A stretch of DNA of 26,018 nucleotides from Nitrospiraceae bacterium UBA6905. Its GTDB lineage: Bacteria > Nitrospirota > Thermodesulfovibrionia > Thermodesulfovibrionales > UBA6898. The first letter of the stretch is position 1. Each line of letters begins with the position of its first letter. The position numbers were made by a program, and so were the translations under genes. The stretch covers positions 600-26,617 of the forward strand of contig DKBH01000014.1 in the NCBI GenBank assembly GCA_002451165.1, read 5' to 3'. This document shows positions 12,702 through 19,274 of the stretch, in pieces. The notes beneath the pieces were generated by a model. It had not been told where the DNA came from and did not search any database. It worked only from the letters and a program-made list of their open reading frames with translations.

Positions 12702-14144
12702 ATGGAAAACGAAACCTACACATGTCCTGAGTCCATGAGTGAGAAGGCAGCGCAGCCTTTTTTCCCCCTGACTATTACCGGCAAGATTCTTCTCGGATTT
12801 CTGCTGCTTGCAGTTCTCATCGTCGTGATATCGTGGAATGCGATCTCGAATCTCGAACGCCTCAACAGGCTTACCCAGAGCATTCTCAGTACAGACGTGG
12901 AAGTGATCGATACTGCGGACAAGATGATCGACAGCATTCTTGCCCATGAACTTTATGCCAGAAGATACGGGATACTGAGAAGCCGGGATATGGTTTCACT
13001 TTTTTGGGACCGAAGCAGGGAATTTGAGCAGTTGATGGACATAATGACCGCTCTGTCCAAAAGCAGTGACGTGCCGCTCAGCCGACTCAGAGATCGTTAT
13101 GCAGAGTATAAAAAGCTCTCTGCACAATATCTGCAGAATCCGGGATCTTTTTCCGGCCGGCGATATCAGGAGGAAATAAAGAAAACACAAGATGAGATTA
13201 TCGGGATGATCAAGGCGGTCTCCATGAATGCGCGCCGGACGCAGAACGAAAAAATGGTTCTGACAGCAAAAATCAGCTCTGACGCCTTCAGGGTTTCCTG
13301 GATCTTGTGCGTTTCCGGAATCACCTTGGGAGCCTTTGCCGTTTTCTGGATCACACGCAATATTTCGGGGTCCATTCATCAGCTGAAGCATGCAACAAGG
13401 GAAATATCCGAGGGAAAGTTCGATTACACATCGATTATTCATAATCGCGACGAACTGGGAGAGCTATCCCTTGCATTTAGTGAAATGACGAAAAGGCTCA
13501 AACGTCTTGAAACGATGTATCTTGATGCTAGCCCCCTGACTCGTCTTCCGGGAGGCGTCGCCATCGACGGTGTCCTGAGAAAAAGGATCTCCGACGGCGC
13601 ACCATTTGCCTTTTGCCTTATTGATATGGATAACTTCAAGGCATTCAGTGACCATTACGGCTACGCAAAGGGCAGTGAGGTGATAAAGGCTGTCGCCAAG
13701 ATTGTGGAATGCGCAGTCAATAATCTGGGGTCCGAAGAAGACTTTGTGGGACATATCGGCGGTGATGATTTTGTGGTCATTACTGTTCCCGAACGGTTTA
13801 AGGCGATAGCATCTGCCGTTATCGAGCGATTTGACCGCGAAATACCCGATTTCTACGCTCAGGAGGACCGGGAGCGGGGATATATTATTGCCAAAAACCG
13901 CCAGGGGCAGGAGATGCAATTTCCGGTGATGACCATCTCCATAGCCGTGGTGACGAATCAATATCACGTGCTCGTCGACCCTCTCCAGGTCGGCGAAATT
14001 GTTGCTGAGCTGAAGGAGTATGCCAAATTGATACCCGAAAGCATTTATGTGGTTGATAACCGCAGGGCAGAGGGGGCGCGCGCTGTGCAGGATGTAAATG
14101 TCATACCGTTTCCCCAAAAGGGTACCAAGGCTGCTGGTGAATGA
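12702..14144 (+). CDS. Membrane sensor with HAMP and GGDEF (diguanylate cyclase-like) domains
   Basis: This is a 480-residue protein. TM1 is at about residues 24-46, a largely helical extracytoplasmic domain of about 150 residues follows (HELYARRYGIL, REFEQLMDIM), TM2 is at about 197-217, and then a HAMP linker (ISGSIHQLKHATREISEGKFD... HNRDELGELSLAFSEM). The GGDEF domain begins at SPLTRLPGGVAID and has the metal-binding IDMDNFKAFSDHYGY segment. The active-site loop is HIGGDDFVVIT, GGDDF at residues 353-357, so the second acidic position is Asp instead of Glu. The RxxD inhibitory site is not present (SEED instead). It could make c-di-GMP, or be a degenerate or otherwise-tuned cyclase; sequence alone does not settle this. 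Its stop overlaps the start of the next gene (ATGA). Confidence 0.9.
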   Translation: MENETYTCPESMSEKAAQPFFPLTITGKILLGFLLLAVLIVVISWNAISNLERLNRLTQSILSTDVEVIDTADKMIDSILAHELYARRYGILRSRDMVSLFWDRSREFEQLMDIMTALSKSSDVPLSRLRDRYAEYKKLSAQYLQNPGSFSGRRYQEEIKKTQDEIIGMIKAVSMNARRTQNEKMVLTAKISSDAFRVSWILCVSGITLGAFAVFWITRNISGSIHQLKHATREISEGKFDYTSIIHNRDELGELSLAFSEMTKRLKRLETMYLDASPLTRLPGGVAIDGVLRKRISDGAPFAFCLIDMDNFKAFSDHYGYAKGSEVIKAVAKIVECAVNNLGSEEDFVGHIGGDDFVVITVPERFKAIASAVIERFDREIPDFYAQEDRERGYIIAKNRQGQEMQFPVMTISIAVVTNQYHVLVDPLQVGEIVAELKEYAKLIPESIYVVDNRRAEGARAVQDVNVIPFPQKGTKAAGE

Positions 14145-14692
14145 TTCTACTTCGCAGGACATTCTTTTTTGTGCTGCTTTCCTCTCTGAGTGCTCTGACA
14201 TCCCAATGCGCACCGAGAGTTGCTCAGCAGGAAACAGCTCCCCCTCTAGTCAGGACGGAGGTGCCGTCTGAACATGCCGTCGAGAAGATCGAGGTTGCTC
14301 CGCTTGACGCAGTCGAAAGACGCTATGCGGAAATTTCAGCAGCGGAAATACCCCGGGAGATTTCCCGGCTGCTTTCGTCAATCCGGACCGAACAGGGCAG
14401 CCAAGACGCCGGGATGGCTCATCTTCAGCTGGCGTGGCTGTATGGTCATTATCGGAATCCTTCGCCCCAGTACCTCAAGGCGCAGCAGGAACTGGAGGCC
14501 TACATCGTCTTTGATCCGAAGAACGGCGCTCATGACGATGTGCAGAACTGGTATCACATGCTGAGGGAAATGGGAAGACTGCAGAGGGAGAACAGCGATC
14601 TGAGAGGAAAAGCCGAGCAGTTGAAGATACAGGTGGAACAGTTAGAACATCTTGACATCGAAATGGAAAAGAGACGGCAGAATATAAAATAG
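14141..14692 (+). CDS. Envelope protein with TPR-like and coiled-coil regions (QseG-like architecture)
   Basis: This 183-residue protein has an N-terminal hydrophobic export signal (RRTFFFVLLSSLSALTSQ) ending at Cys23. The residues before it (TSQC) do not match a good lipobox, so lipidation is uncertain. The mature protein has a TPR-like helical pair, MAHLQLAWLYGHYRNPSPQYLKAQ and ELEAYIVFDPKNG, then a C-terminal coiled coil (LRGKAEQLKIQVEQLEHLDIEMEK). The same architecture is seen in QseG-like outer-membrane lipoproteins encoded beside envelope-stress sensor kinases. Here the partner is the HAMP-GGDEF protein, whose stop codon overlaps this ATG by ATGA, implying coupled translation and a joint function. 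A role as periplasmic input protein for the cyclase is my inference. Confidence 0.75.
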   Translation: MILLRRTFFFVLLSSLSALTSQCAPRVAQQETAPPLVRTEVPSEHAVEKIEVAPLDAVERRYAEISAAEIPREISRLLSSIRTEQGSQDAGMAHLQLAWLYGHYRNPSPQYLKAQQELEAYIVFDPKNGAHDDVQNWYHMLREMGRLQRENSDLRGKAEQLKIQVEQLEHLDIEMEKRRQNIK

Positions 14693-14710
14693 CATTTCAC
14701 ATCGAAGGGC

Positions 14711-15373
14711 TTATACCGAAAATATATCCGGTTTATCCGTCGCGATACCGTCGACGCCCTTGAGTTTGAACAGCCTTGCCTCTTCCTTTGTATTGATCGT
14801 CCAGACTATTACTTTCAGACCGTTTTCATGCGCCCGGTCGATATCTCTCGTGTGCATGAATCGGTAAAGGGGAACAAGATACTGGGCCTCAAGCTTCAGC
14901 GCTGTTTCGCGAGGGTTGCGTGACCGAACATAGATGAGCCCGGTTTCGATCTTATCGGTGTGTTTTCTGACGGCAGCAAGAGCTTCTTCAAGGAACGAGA
15001 CGATGATGACCCGCAGATCCATTTTTTGTCTGCTAATCTGTTTGAGCACCTTTTCTTCATATCCGGCTTCTTTCAGTTCCACGAGGACCTTTTCCACCTT
15101 CCTGCCGAGGAATGTCAGACTCTCTTCCAGGGTGACGATCCTGCCTTCGGTCTCATTTTTCATTTCCTTCAGCGATGCTTCTCCCACAGGGATATCCCTG
15201 CCGAAAACCCTTTTCAGGTTGTCGTCGTGGCAGACGACCAGCGCGCCGTCTGCCGAGCGGCGAATATCGAGTTCTACGGCGTTTGCTCCAAGCTTGAGAG
15301 CGGTGCCGAAACTCGCGAGCGTATTTTCCGTCTCATATGCTCTTGCACCGCGGTGACCTACCTTGAGAAACAT
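14711..15373 (-). CDS. Glycerophosphodiester phosphodiesterase family protein
   Basis: This 220-residue cytoplasmic GDPD-domain protein begins with the catalytic HRGA block (KVGHRGARAYETENTLASF), then VELDIRRSADGALVVCHDD, where the E-x-D and the second catalytic His lie. The later VLVELKE, WTINTKEEARLFKLKGVDGIATDKPD segments complete the TIM barrel. It should hydrolyse glycerophosphodiesters to glycerol-3-phosphate and an alcohol with a divalent metal. There is no signal peptide, so a cytoplasmic role in phospholipid-headgroup recycling is likely. The usual PENT after HRG is replaced by TENT. The start ATG at 15373 follows AAGGAAGCG. It ends 18 bases from the convergent envelope-protein gene. 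Confidence 0.93.
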   Translation of the reverse strand: MFLKVGHRGARAYETENTLASFGTALKLGANAVELDIRRSADGALVVCHDDNLKRVFGRDIPVGEASLKEMKNETEGRIVTLEESLTFLGRKVEKVLVELKEAGYEEKVLKQISRQKMDLRVIIVSFLEEALAAVRKHTDKIETGLIYVRSRNPRETALKLEAQYLVPLYRFMHTRDIDRAHENGLKVIVWTINTKEEARLFKLKGVDGIATDKPDIFSV

Positions 15374-15387
15374 CCCTGCGCTTCCTT

Positions 15388-15402
15388 TCTCAGTTACTGA
15401 GA
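15388..15402. promoter_or_regulatory. Operator-like perfect palindrome in the GDPD promoter
   Basis: TCTCAGTTACTGAGA is a perfect 7-1-7 palindrome. It starts directly after the minus-strand -10 candidate TATACT (15409-15404), so it covers the expected transcription start, a classic position for a repressor site. Confidence 0.45.
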
Positions 15403-15403
15403 T

Positions 15404-15409
15404 AGTATA
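15404..15409 (-). promoter_or_regulatory. Candidate -10 box of the GDPD gene
   Basis: Minus-strand TATACT, 5 of 6 to consensus, about 30 bases upstream of ATG 15373. No clear -35 hexamer is visible. Confidence 0.4.
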
Positions 15410-15498
15410 TCATTGAGAGTGGTGCGTGCAGAGCATCAGCACACCAGCTGCTGCATGTCCCGCTGACTCTCTCGTGCTGCGCCTCTTTCCTCCGGGCT

Positions 15499-15527
15499 TT
15501 GACACAGGACCTCCTTCAGCATATAAT
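15499..15527 (+). promoter_or_regulatory. Consensus sigma70 promoter of the SYLF gene
   Basis: TTGACA (15499-15504), exactly 17 bases, TATAAT (15522-15527): a perfect match in both hexamers and spacing. The predicted start is near 15534, about 50 bases before the ATG at 15584. Strong constitutive expression is expected unless repressed. Confidence 0.85.
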
Positions 15528-15554
15528 GAAGAGACTGATGTTGCTCAATTCATC

Positions 15555-15567
15555 CGGACAGTGTCCG
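15555..15567. promoter_or_regulatory. Perfect palindrome in the SYLF 5' untranslated region
   Basis: CGGACAGTGTCCG (6-1-6) lies between the predicted transcription start and the ribosome site. It could be an operator limiting the very strong promoter, or a small mRNA hairpin. Confidence 0.4.
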
Positions 15568-15583
15568 TGGAACGAGGTGGACA

Positions 15584-16129
15584 ATGAGAAAGATCGTTAT
15601 GGCGAGCATGGTGTTTTTGCTTGTCTTTTTCCTGTCAGGTGCGTATGCCGGATGGGACCCGCGGGACAAGGAGTTAGAAGAACAGGCAGTCAACGAGACG
15701 ATCAACAATCTGTTAAGTATCGACCCGACGCTGAAAATATTTTTTGAGAAAGCCTATGGATACGCGGTGTTGCCGACGGTGGGCAAGGGTGCCTTCATAG
15801 CCGGCGTCGGCTACGGCAGGGGATGGTACTTTGAGAACGGCAAACCCATCGGCAAGGCGAGTGTCACCCAGCTGAGCGCCGGAGCGCAAATCGGCGGCCA
15901 GGCATACAGCCAGGTCATTTTCTTCCGAGATAAAGAGGTGGCCGAACTGTTTAAGAATGGTCTCTATGAGATAGGCGCACAGTTAACGGCGATTGCCGTG
16001 ACTGCCGGTGCCGGCAAGGCCGGGAACTATACGAATGGCGTGGCGATCTTCATACTGCCGAAGGCCGGTCTTATGGCCGAGATGAGCGTAACAGGACAGC
16101 GGATCGCTTTCGAGCCGTTTTGGGAGTGA
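15584..16129 (+). CDS. SYLF/YSC84-domain periplasmic lipid-binding protein
   Basis: This 181-residue protein has a signal peptide (RKIVMASMVFLLVFFLSGAYA). The mature part begins with a short helix (VNETINNLLSIDPTLKIFFEKAYGYAVLPTVGKGAF), followed by the glycine-rich GVGYGRGWYFENGKPIGKASVTQLSAGAQIGGQAYSQVIFF segment and GVAIFILPKAGLMAEMSVTGQRI. These are the SYLF (YSC84) domain blocks; the domain binds lipids or phosphoinositides in eukaryotes, and in bacteria the protein is periplasmic with no defined role. Length is normal for the short bacterial form. The ribosome site GAGGTGG precedes the ATG. It is preceded by a near-ideal promoter, so it is probably abundant. It stands alone. Confidence 0.93.
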   Translation: MRKIVMASMVFLLVFFLSGAYAGWDPRDKELEEQAVNETINNLLSIDPTLKIFFEKAYGYAVLPTVGKGAFIAGVGYGRGWYFENGKPIGKASVTQLSAGAQIGGQAYSQVIFFRDKEVAELFKNGLYEIGAQLTAIAVTAGAGKAGNYTNGVAIFILPKAGLMAEMSVTGQRIAFEPFWE

Positions 16130-16147
16130 TCGGAAACAAACGACGAT

Positions 16148-16167
16148 CGCCGGCATGCAAGCCGGCG
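16148..16167 (+). terminator. GC-rich hairpin after the SYLF gene
   Basis: CGCCGGC and GCCGGCG (7 bp) pair around ATGCAA, 18 bases after the SYLF stop. There is no T-run directly after it, so it may rely on rho or act in mRNA stability. Confidence 0.5.
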
Positions 16168-16218
16168 TATTGCTGCAGAGACATTCCCGGTTTTTGCTTT
16201 TCTCTTGTATCCGAACTT

Positions 16219-16253
16219 TCCGCATGCTGATGAGGGAGTCACCTGCATGCGGA
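16219..16253. repeat. 9-bp inverted repeat next to the DUF1499 stop codon
   Basis: TCCGCATGC (16219-16227) and GCATGCGGA (16245-16253) are exact inverted copies separated by 17 bases. It lies 6 bases beyond the DUF1499 stop on the minus strand and may act as its terminator stem; flanking U-tracts are poor. Confidence 0.45.
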
Positions 16254-16259
16254 TACTCT

Positions 16260-17006
16260 TCAACTGCTCTTTCGTAGGGCTGCCAAAAAAGAACGGATGC
16301 GGCCTGCATTGGTACCGACGTCACTTTTTCCCACTCGCGAAAGAGATCGTATATCTATGCGGCTGGTGTTACCCTCTTCCGTAATGCGTATCACAATGTC
16401 GTCCTTAAATTTGAACCAGAACGTTGTATCCGTTGCCTCGATGATCCCCAGCCCCGCATCTGCACGGACGATTTCCCATCCCAGCTTCCTGGCCGTGCTC
16501 AGGCTGCGTTCAAAAGCAATATCCGCCGGTGCTTCAAGGATCAGGGGCACAATATCCGGATACGCATTGTGCTGCTGGGCAGCTATCTCTGCACCGCCGT
16601 ATGTAGCAGGATTCAGTGCGTCTTTCCGGAGGCTCAGCACCGCGTCGAAGGAAGGCGGGTTTTCGGTATCCGTGGTTATGTCATGGATCATCGGGACGGT
16701 GCGAAATGCCATCCACATGCTGATTGGCTGGCTGACGGCAGCAACCCCGATGACGAATGCGACGGCCGAAAGGATAAGGCCGGCAGAAGACTTTCGGTAA
16801 AATGCGACAATGCAGACAGCGAGGGAAATTGCCACTAAAGCAGCTTCAGCATATGCCGACCATCTCAGCACCGCAAGTCCCCTCCGGAAACCCCACCATC
16901 CCACATGTGTTCCGAACCCGGAGAGCACCAGCGTGACTGCGAAGACCATCGTTCCTATCAGGCAGAAAAGGGGAACGACTATGCCGGTTTTGTCTTGATC
17001 ATTCAT
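16260..17006 (-). CDS. DUF1499 membrane-anchored protein
   Basis: This 248-residue protein has three N-terminal membrane helices (IVVPLFCLIGTMVFAVTLVL, AYAEAALVAISLAVCIVAF, GLILSAVAFVIGVAAV). It is followed by a soluble domain starting PMIHDITTDTENPPSFDAVLSLR. That domain, with DIVPLILEAPADIAFERSLSTARKLGWEIV, GIIEATDTTFWFKFKDDIVIRI and SRIDIRSLSRVGKSDVGTNAGRIRSFL, matches DUF1499, found in bacteria and plant plastids with no known activity. The membrane-DUF1499 fusion is a common form. The start ATG at 17006 has AAGGAG six bases upstream. An extended -10 promoter lies about 70 bases upstream. Function is unknown. Confidence 0.92.
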   Translation of the reverse strand: MNDQDKTGIVVPLFCLIGTMVFAVTLVLSGFGTHVGWWGFRRGLAVLRWSAYAEAALVAISLAVCIVAFYRKSSAGLILSAVAFVIGVAAVSQPISMWMAFRTVPMIHDITTDTENPPSFDAVLSLRKDALNPATYGGAEIAAQQHNAYPDIVPLILEAPADIAFERSLSTARKLGWEIVRADAGLGIIEATDTTFWFKFKDDIVIRITEEGNTSRIDIRSLSRVGKSDVGTNAGRIRSFLAALRKSS

Positions 17007-17073
17007 GGCAAACTCCTTCTTTGTACGGGAGCGTGAGAAGTATTACAGACCGCATGATATCACCCTTGAATCC

Positions 17074-17082
17074 ATTATAGCA
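17074..17082 (-). promoter_or_regulatory. Extended -10 promoter of the DUF1499 gene
   Basis: On the minus strand TGC is directly followed by TATAAT (TGnTATAAT). An extended -10 of this type can work without a good -35, which is indeed lacking. The predicted start near 17067 gives a leader of about 60 bases. Confidence 0.6.
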
Positions 17083-17099
17083 TCGCCGTGCCCGAAGTG

Positions 17100-17109
17100 C
17101 TATCGATAG
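17100..17109. promoter_or_regulatory. Palindrome overlapping the -35 region of the DUF1499 promoter
   Basis: CTATCGATAG is a perfect 10-bp palindrome, about 21 bases upstream of the extended -10, where a regulator could bind. Confidence 0.3.
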
Positions 17110-17139
17110 AGAAGCCCGAAGAGAGACGGAGAAGAGAGG

Positions 17140-17271
17140 ATGGCTCGTAACAGGAAGCGGTTTTATTCTCGTGGCGTTATGATGCAGCCTGATTCGGCAA
17201 TGCCGGCCCTGGCATGCATCTCTTGCTTTAGCGGACGCACATCCCTGAAGATAGAAAAGGAAGGATTCTGA
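17140..17271 (+). CDS. Possible 43-residue small ORF upstream of, and in frame with, the YHS gene
   Basis: ATG 17140 opens a 43-codon ORF with GGAG eight bases upstream, ending at TGA 17269-17271. The GTG start of the YHS protein gene follows in the same frame after only two codons. The product is basic at its N-terminus (ARNRKRFYSRG) and contains ACISC. I recognise no family. It could be a real small protein, a translational leader, or chance. Confidence 0.22.
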   Translation: MARNRKRFYSRGVMMQPDSAMPALACISCFSGRTSLKIEKEGF

Positions 17272-17277
17272 CAAGCG

Positions 17278-17763
17278 GTGAGGGTGATTGGCAACTTGAC
17301 GTGGCTAAAATATTTCCTTGTTCTGGGGCTAACGCTGGCGATGATCTTCCTCGCGTCTCTTGGGGCGTGCACAAAAGCCCCGGTATTGCCGGTGAATACG
17401 TCGCCGGATGGCTTGGCGATCAAGGGATACGATCCCGTTGCCTACGTAACGGAGGGGAGGGCCGTCCCCGGACTGGCAGAACATGAGTATCAATGGCAGG
17501 GGGCGGTCTGGCGTTTTGCAACTACGGAACACAAGGCAATGTTCGAACGCAATCCTGAGCGTTATACTCCGCGTTACGGCGGCTATTGCGCCTATGCGGT
17601 AAGCCAGGGCAAGACTGCGGACATAGATCCCGAGGCGTGGAGCATCGTTGATGAAAAGTTGTATCTGAATCTGAACAAGGATGTGCGGGGGCTGTGGGAG
17701 AAAGACAGAAATGCCTATATCCGGCTGGCTGACAAGAACTGGCCGCGCATGATCGAAAAGTAA
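17278..17763 (+). CDS. YHS-domain lipoprotein
   Basis: This 161-residue protein has a signal segment (WLKYFLVLGLTLAMIFLASLGAC) ending in a lipobox, LGAC, with Cys at residue 31. The mature part holds the YHS-domain pattern: LAIKGYDPVAYVTEGRAVPG, EYQWQGAVWRFATTEHKAMFERNPERYTPRYGGYCAYAVSQG, then IDPEAWSIVDEKLYLNLNKDVRGLWEKD. YHS domains are thought to bind metals or act in metal and cofactor handling; here Cys in GGYCAYA and nearby residues are the usual conserved ones. Location is the periplasm, membrane-anchored. The start is GTG at 17278 (or 17284); no ATG is available after the upstream in-frame stop. It heads a three-gene unit with TfoX-N and QueG-like genes. Confidence 0.9.
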   Translation: MRVIGNLTWLKYFLVLGLTLAMIFLASLGACTKAPVLPVNTSPDGLAIKGYDPVAYVTEGRAVPGLAEHEYQWQGAVWRFATTEHKAMFERNPERYTPRYGGYCAYAVSQGKTADIDPEAWSIVDEKLYLNLNKDVRGLWEKDRNAYIRLADKNWPRMIEK

Positions 17764-17765
17764 TC

Positions 17766-18095
17766 ATGGGCTATGACCGAGAGGCTGCAGACCGTCTGCA
17801 ACGGATCGCTGCGCAGGGGAAAGGAATCTCCTCCCGGAACATGTTCGGCGGAGTCTGCCATCTGCTGAACGGCCGTATCTTCTGCGGGCTCTCTCAGGGG
17901 TATCTCTTTCTCAGGCTGGGCGAAAAGGGGGCGTCAGAAGCTCTGCGCTCACCGCTTGTCCGTCCTTTTGACATCGCGGGAAGGTTGATGAAGGGATGGG
18001 TCATGGTCGCGCCGGAGGCGTGGGACGATGATGAAAAACTCGCCGCGTGGATTGATGAGGCAATAATGTTTGTCGCAACCCTGCAGAAAGATTGA
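17766..18095 (+). CDS. TfoX N-terminal domain protein
   Basis: This 109-residue cytoplasmic protein reads ISSRNMFGGVCHLLNGRIFCGLSQGYLFLRLG, with PLVRPFDIAGRLMKGWVMVAPEAWDDDEKLAAWIDEA following. The RxMFGG block and the MKGW block define the TfoX_N domain (PF04993). Stand-alone TfoX_N proteins are common and unrelated in function to competence regulation by full-length TfoX/Sxy, whose C-terminal domain is absent here. The exact role is unknown. The ATG at 17766 is only 2 bases after the YHS stop codon, so it is probably translated by coupling. The QueG-like gene follows after 43 bases. Confidence 0.92.
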   Translation: MGYDREAADRLQRIAAQGKGISSRNMFGGVCHLLNGRIFCGLSQGYLFLRLGEKGASEALRSPLVRPFDIAGRLMKGWVMVAPEAWDDDEKLAAWIDEAIMFVATLQKD

Positions 18096-18123
18096 TGCAC
18101 TGTTCTCTCACTGCAGCGGCGCG

Positions 18124-18129
18124 TATAAT
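18124..18129 (+). promoter_or_regulatory. TATAAT box just upstream of the QueG-like gene
   Basis: A perfect TATAAT ends 9 bases before ATG 18139; the intervening AAGG could be a ribosome site if the gene is read from an upstream promoter. The -35 is poor. It could be an internal promoter of the three-gene unit. Confidence 0.38.
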
Positions 18130-18138
18130 AAGGTATGT

Positions 18139-18855
18139 ATGGACGTAACCGCCGCTGAAATAAAGGCGTTCTGTATTGGCTCCGGCGCCGCCCTCGTTGG
18201 CATCGCCGACCTTTCTTTGTTTCAGACAGAATGGCCCGCAATCCCCGGAGACCTGCTCATTCCATACTCCCGAGCTGTGTCTGTTGCGTTGCGACTTGAC
18301 GATGCTGTCATGGATTCCCTTGATGATCTTCCTACGCCTGCATATGCCGAACACTACCGTACCGTCAATGCGTACCTCGACCGCCTGACAATGCGAATTG
18401 TTGCATGGATCTCCGACCGGGGCTATCAGGCCAAAGCAGTGCCCGCATCGAAGATAGAGGACACGGAAAACCTCCTTGGTGCGGTTTCGCACAAAGCCAT
18501 TGCACGCATGGCAGGGATCGGTTGGCAGGGAAAGAGCCTTCTGATCGTCAGTCCCGAATACGGTCCGAGGATACGGCTGGCAACGGTGTTGACGGATATG
18601 CCGCTGTCCCCGGACGGTCCTATGGAGCAGCGGTGCGGATCCTGCACCGAATGCACCGATGCCTGCCCGGCCGCCGCCATCAGGAATGTCCTGTCGAAAG
18701 GGAGGTATGAACGCAGGGAGGAGGCACTTTATTTCAGCCGCTGTGCGGAGCGGACACGTGCGAACAGTCAGCTGCCAGGCATCGGTGCGCGGATATGCGG
18801 TGTCTGCGTGAAGGTATGTCCGCACGGGAAGTCTGGGCCTTCTGATCGGAAGTGA
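18139..18855 (+). CDS. Short epoxyqueuosine-reductase-like protein with two 4Fe-4S clusters
   Basis: This 238-residue cytoplasmic protein has an N-terminal QueG-like domain with SKIEDTENLLGAVSHKAIARMAGIGWQGKSLLI, matching the conserved AGLGW-GK block. It continues into a double 4Fe-4S domain: C166-x2-C169-x2-C172-x3-C176-P, and later Cys then C220-x2-C223-x3-C227-P. Genuine QueG has about 310-380 residues and uses cobalamin to reduce epoxyqueuosine to queuosine in tRNA; this protein is shorter and lacks the C-terminal HEAT-repeat extension. It is therefore better called a QueG-like iron-sulfur reductase of unknown substrate. The ATG 18139 start follows AAGG with a 5-base gap; the longer in-frame start at 18070 overlaps TfoX_N and is unlikely. 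Confidence 0.86.
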   Translation: MDVTAAEIKAFCIGSGAALVGIADLSLFQTEWPAIPGDLLIPYSRAVSVALRLDDAVMDSLDDLPTPAYAEHYRTVNAYLDRLTMRIVAWISDRGYQAKAVPASKIEDTENLLGAVSHKAIARMAGIGWQGKSLLIVSPEYGPRIRLATVLTDMPLSPDGPMEQRCGSCTECTDACPAAAIRNVLSKGRYERREEALYFSRCAERTRANSQLPGIGARICGVCVKVCPHGKSGPSDRK

Positions 18856-18933
18856 ATATCGTTCCTTGTTCTTTGTCTGCATGCAGCTCTTCATGGTATC
18901 CTATTACACGTTTTTTATCGTGACAAGGACCAT

Positions 18934-19161
18934 ATGAAGAAGGCAACCTATCTGCTCTTACTGGGAATTTCTGCTGCGGCAGGCACGACGCTCGGCATGC
19001 TTGCCGACCGGAGGCATCCTGCAAAGGGAGGAATCCTCGGCGCAGCCTCTGGTATCGTCGCCGGCTCTGTCGCAGCAGGAGTCTTCCACTATATGGAAAC
19101 AAACAAGATTCCCTATTACTCGTCCGCTTCTTCTCTGTACGAAGATCTTGATCTGATCTGA
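18934..19161 (+). CDS. Small glycine-zipper membrane protein
   Basis: This 75-residue protein has an N-terminal helix (ATYLLLLGISAAAGTTLGMLA), a short charged turn (DRRHPAKGG), then a second helix rich in small residues (ILGAASGIVAGSVAAGVF). The GxxxG-like spacing is the glycine-zipper pattern of small membrane proteins that pack or oligomerise. The C-terminal tail, YYSSASSLYEDLDLI, is polar. I recognise no named family. The ribosome site AAGGA precedes ATG 18934. A CACG/CGTG hairpin with a T-rich loop (18906-18921) lies in its leader, and TTGTCT-18-TATCCT is a plausible promoter upstream. Neighbours give no functional clue. Confidence 0.65.
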   Translation: MKKATYLLLLGISAAAGTTLGMLADRRHPAKGGILGAASGIVAGSVAAGVFHYMETNKIPYYSSASSLYEDLDLI

Positions 19162-19200
19162 TACGAGGATGCCCTTTATCCGGCTGAAGACCGTGACCGC

Positions 19201-19220
19201 AGGAAGAACTTCCTTTCTTG
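19201..19220 (+). terminator. Weak terminator candidate after the small membrane protein gene
   Basis: AGGAA and TTCCT pair around a GAAC loop, followed by TTCTTG. It is a short stem 40 bases downstream of the stop; low confidence. Confidence 0.28.
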
Positions 19221-19274
19221 TCTCCCCATATACTGTACGACCTGTTCAGCAGAAGGGACGTTGTTCCGGGCAGT

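Noticed and set aside
17766..18095. Competence regulator TfoX/Sxy
   Set aside because: Only the N-terminal TfoX domain is present, at 109 residues; there is no TfoX_C and no competence gene nearby.
18001..18894. 297-codon minus-strand open frame
   Set aside because: Antisense to the QueG-like gene with its eight conserved cysteines; composition is not protein-like.
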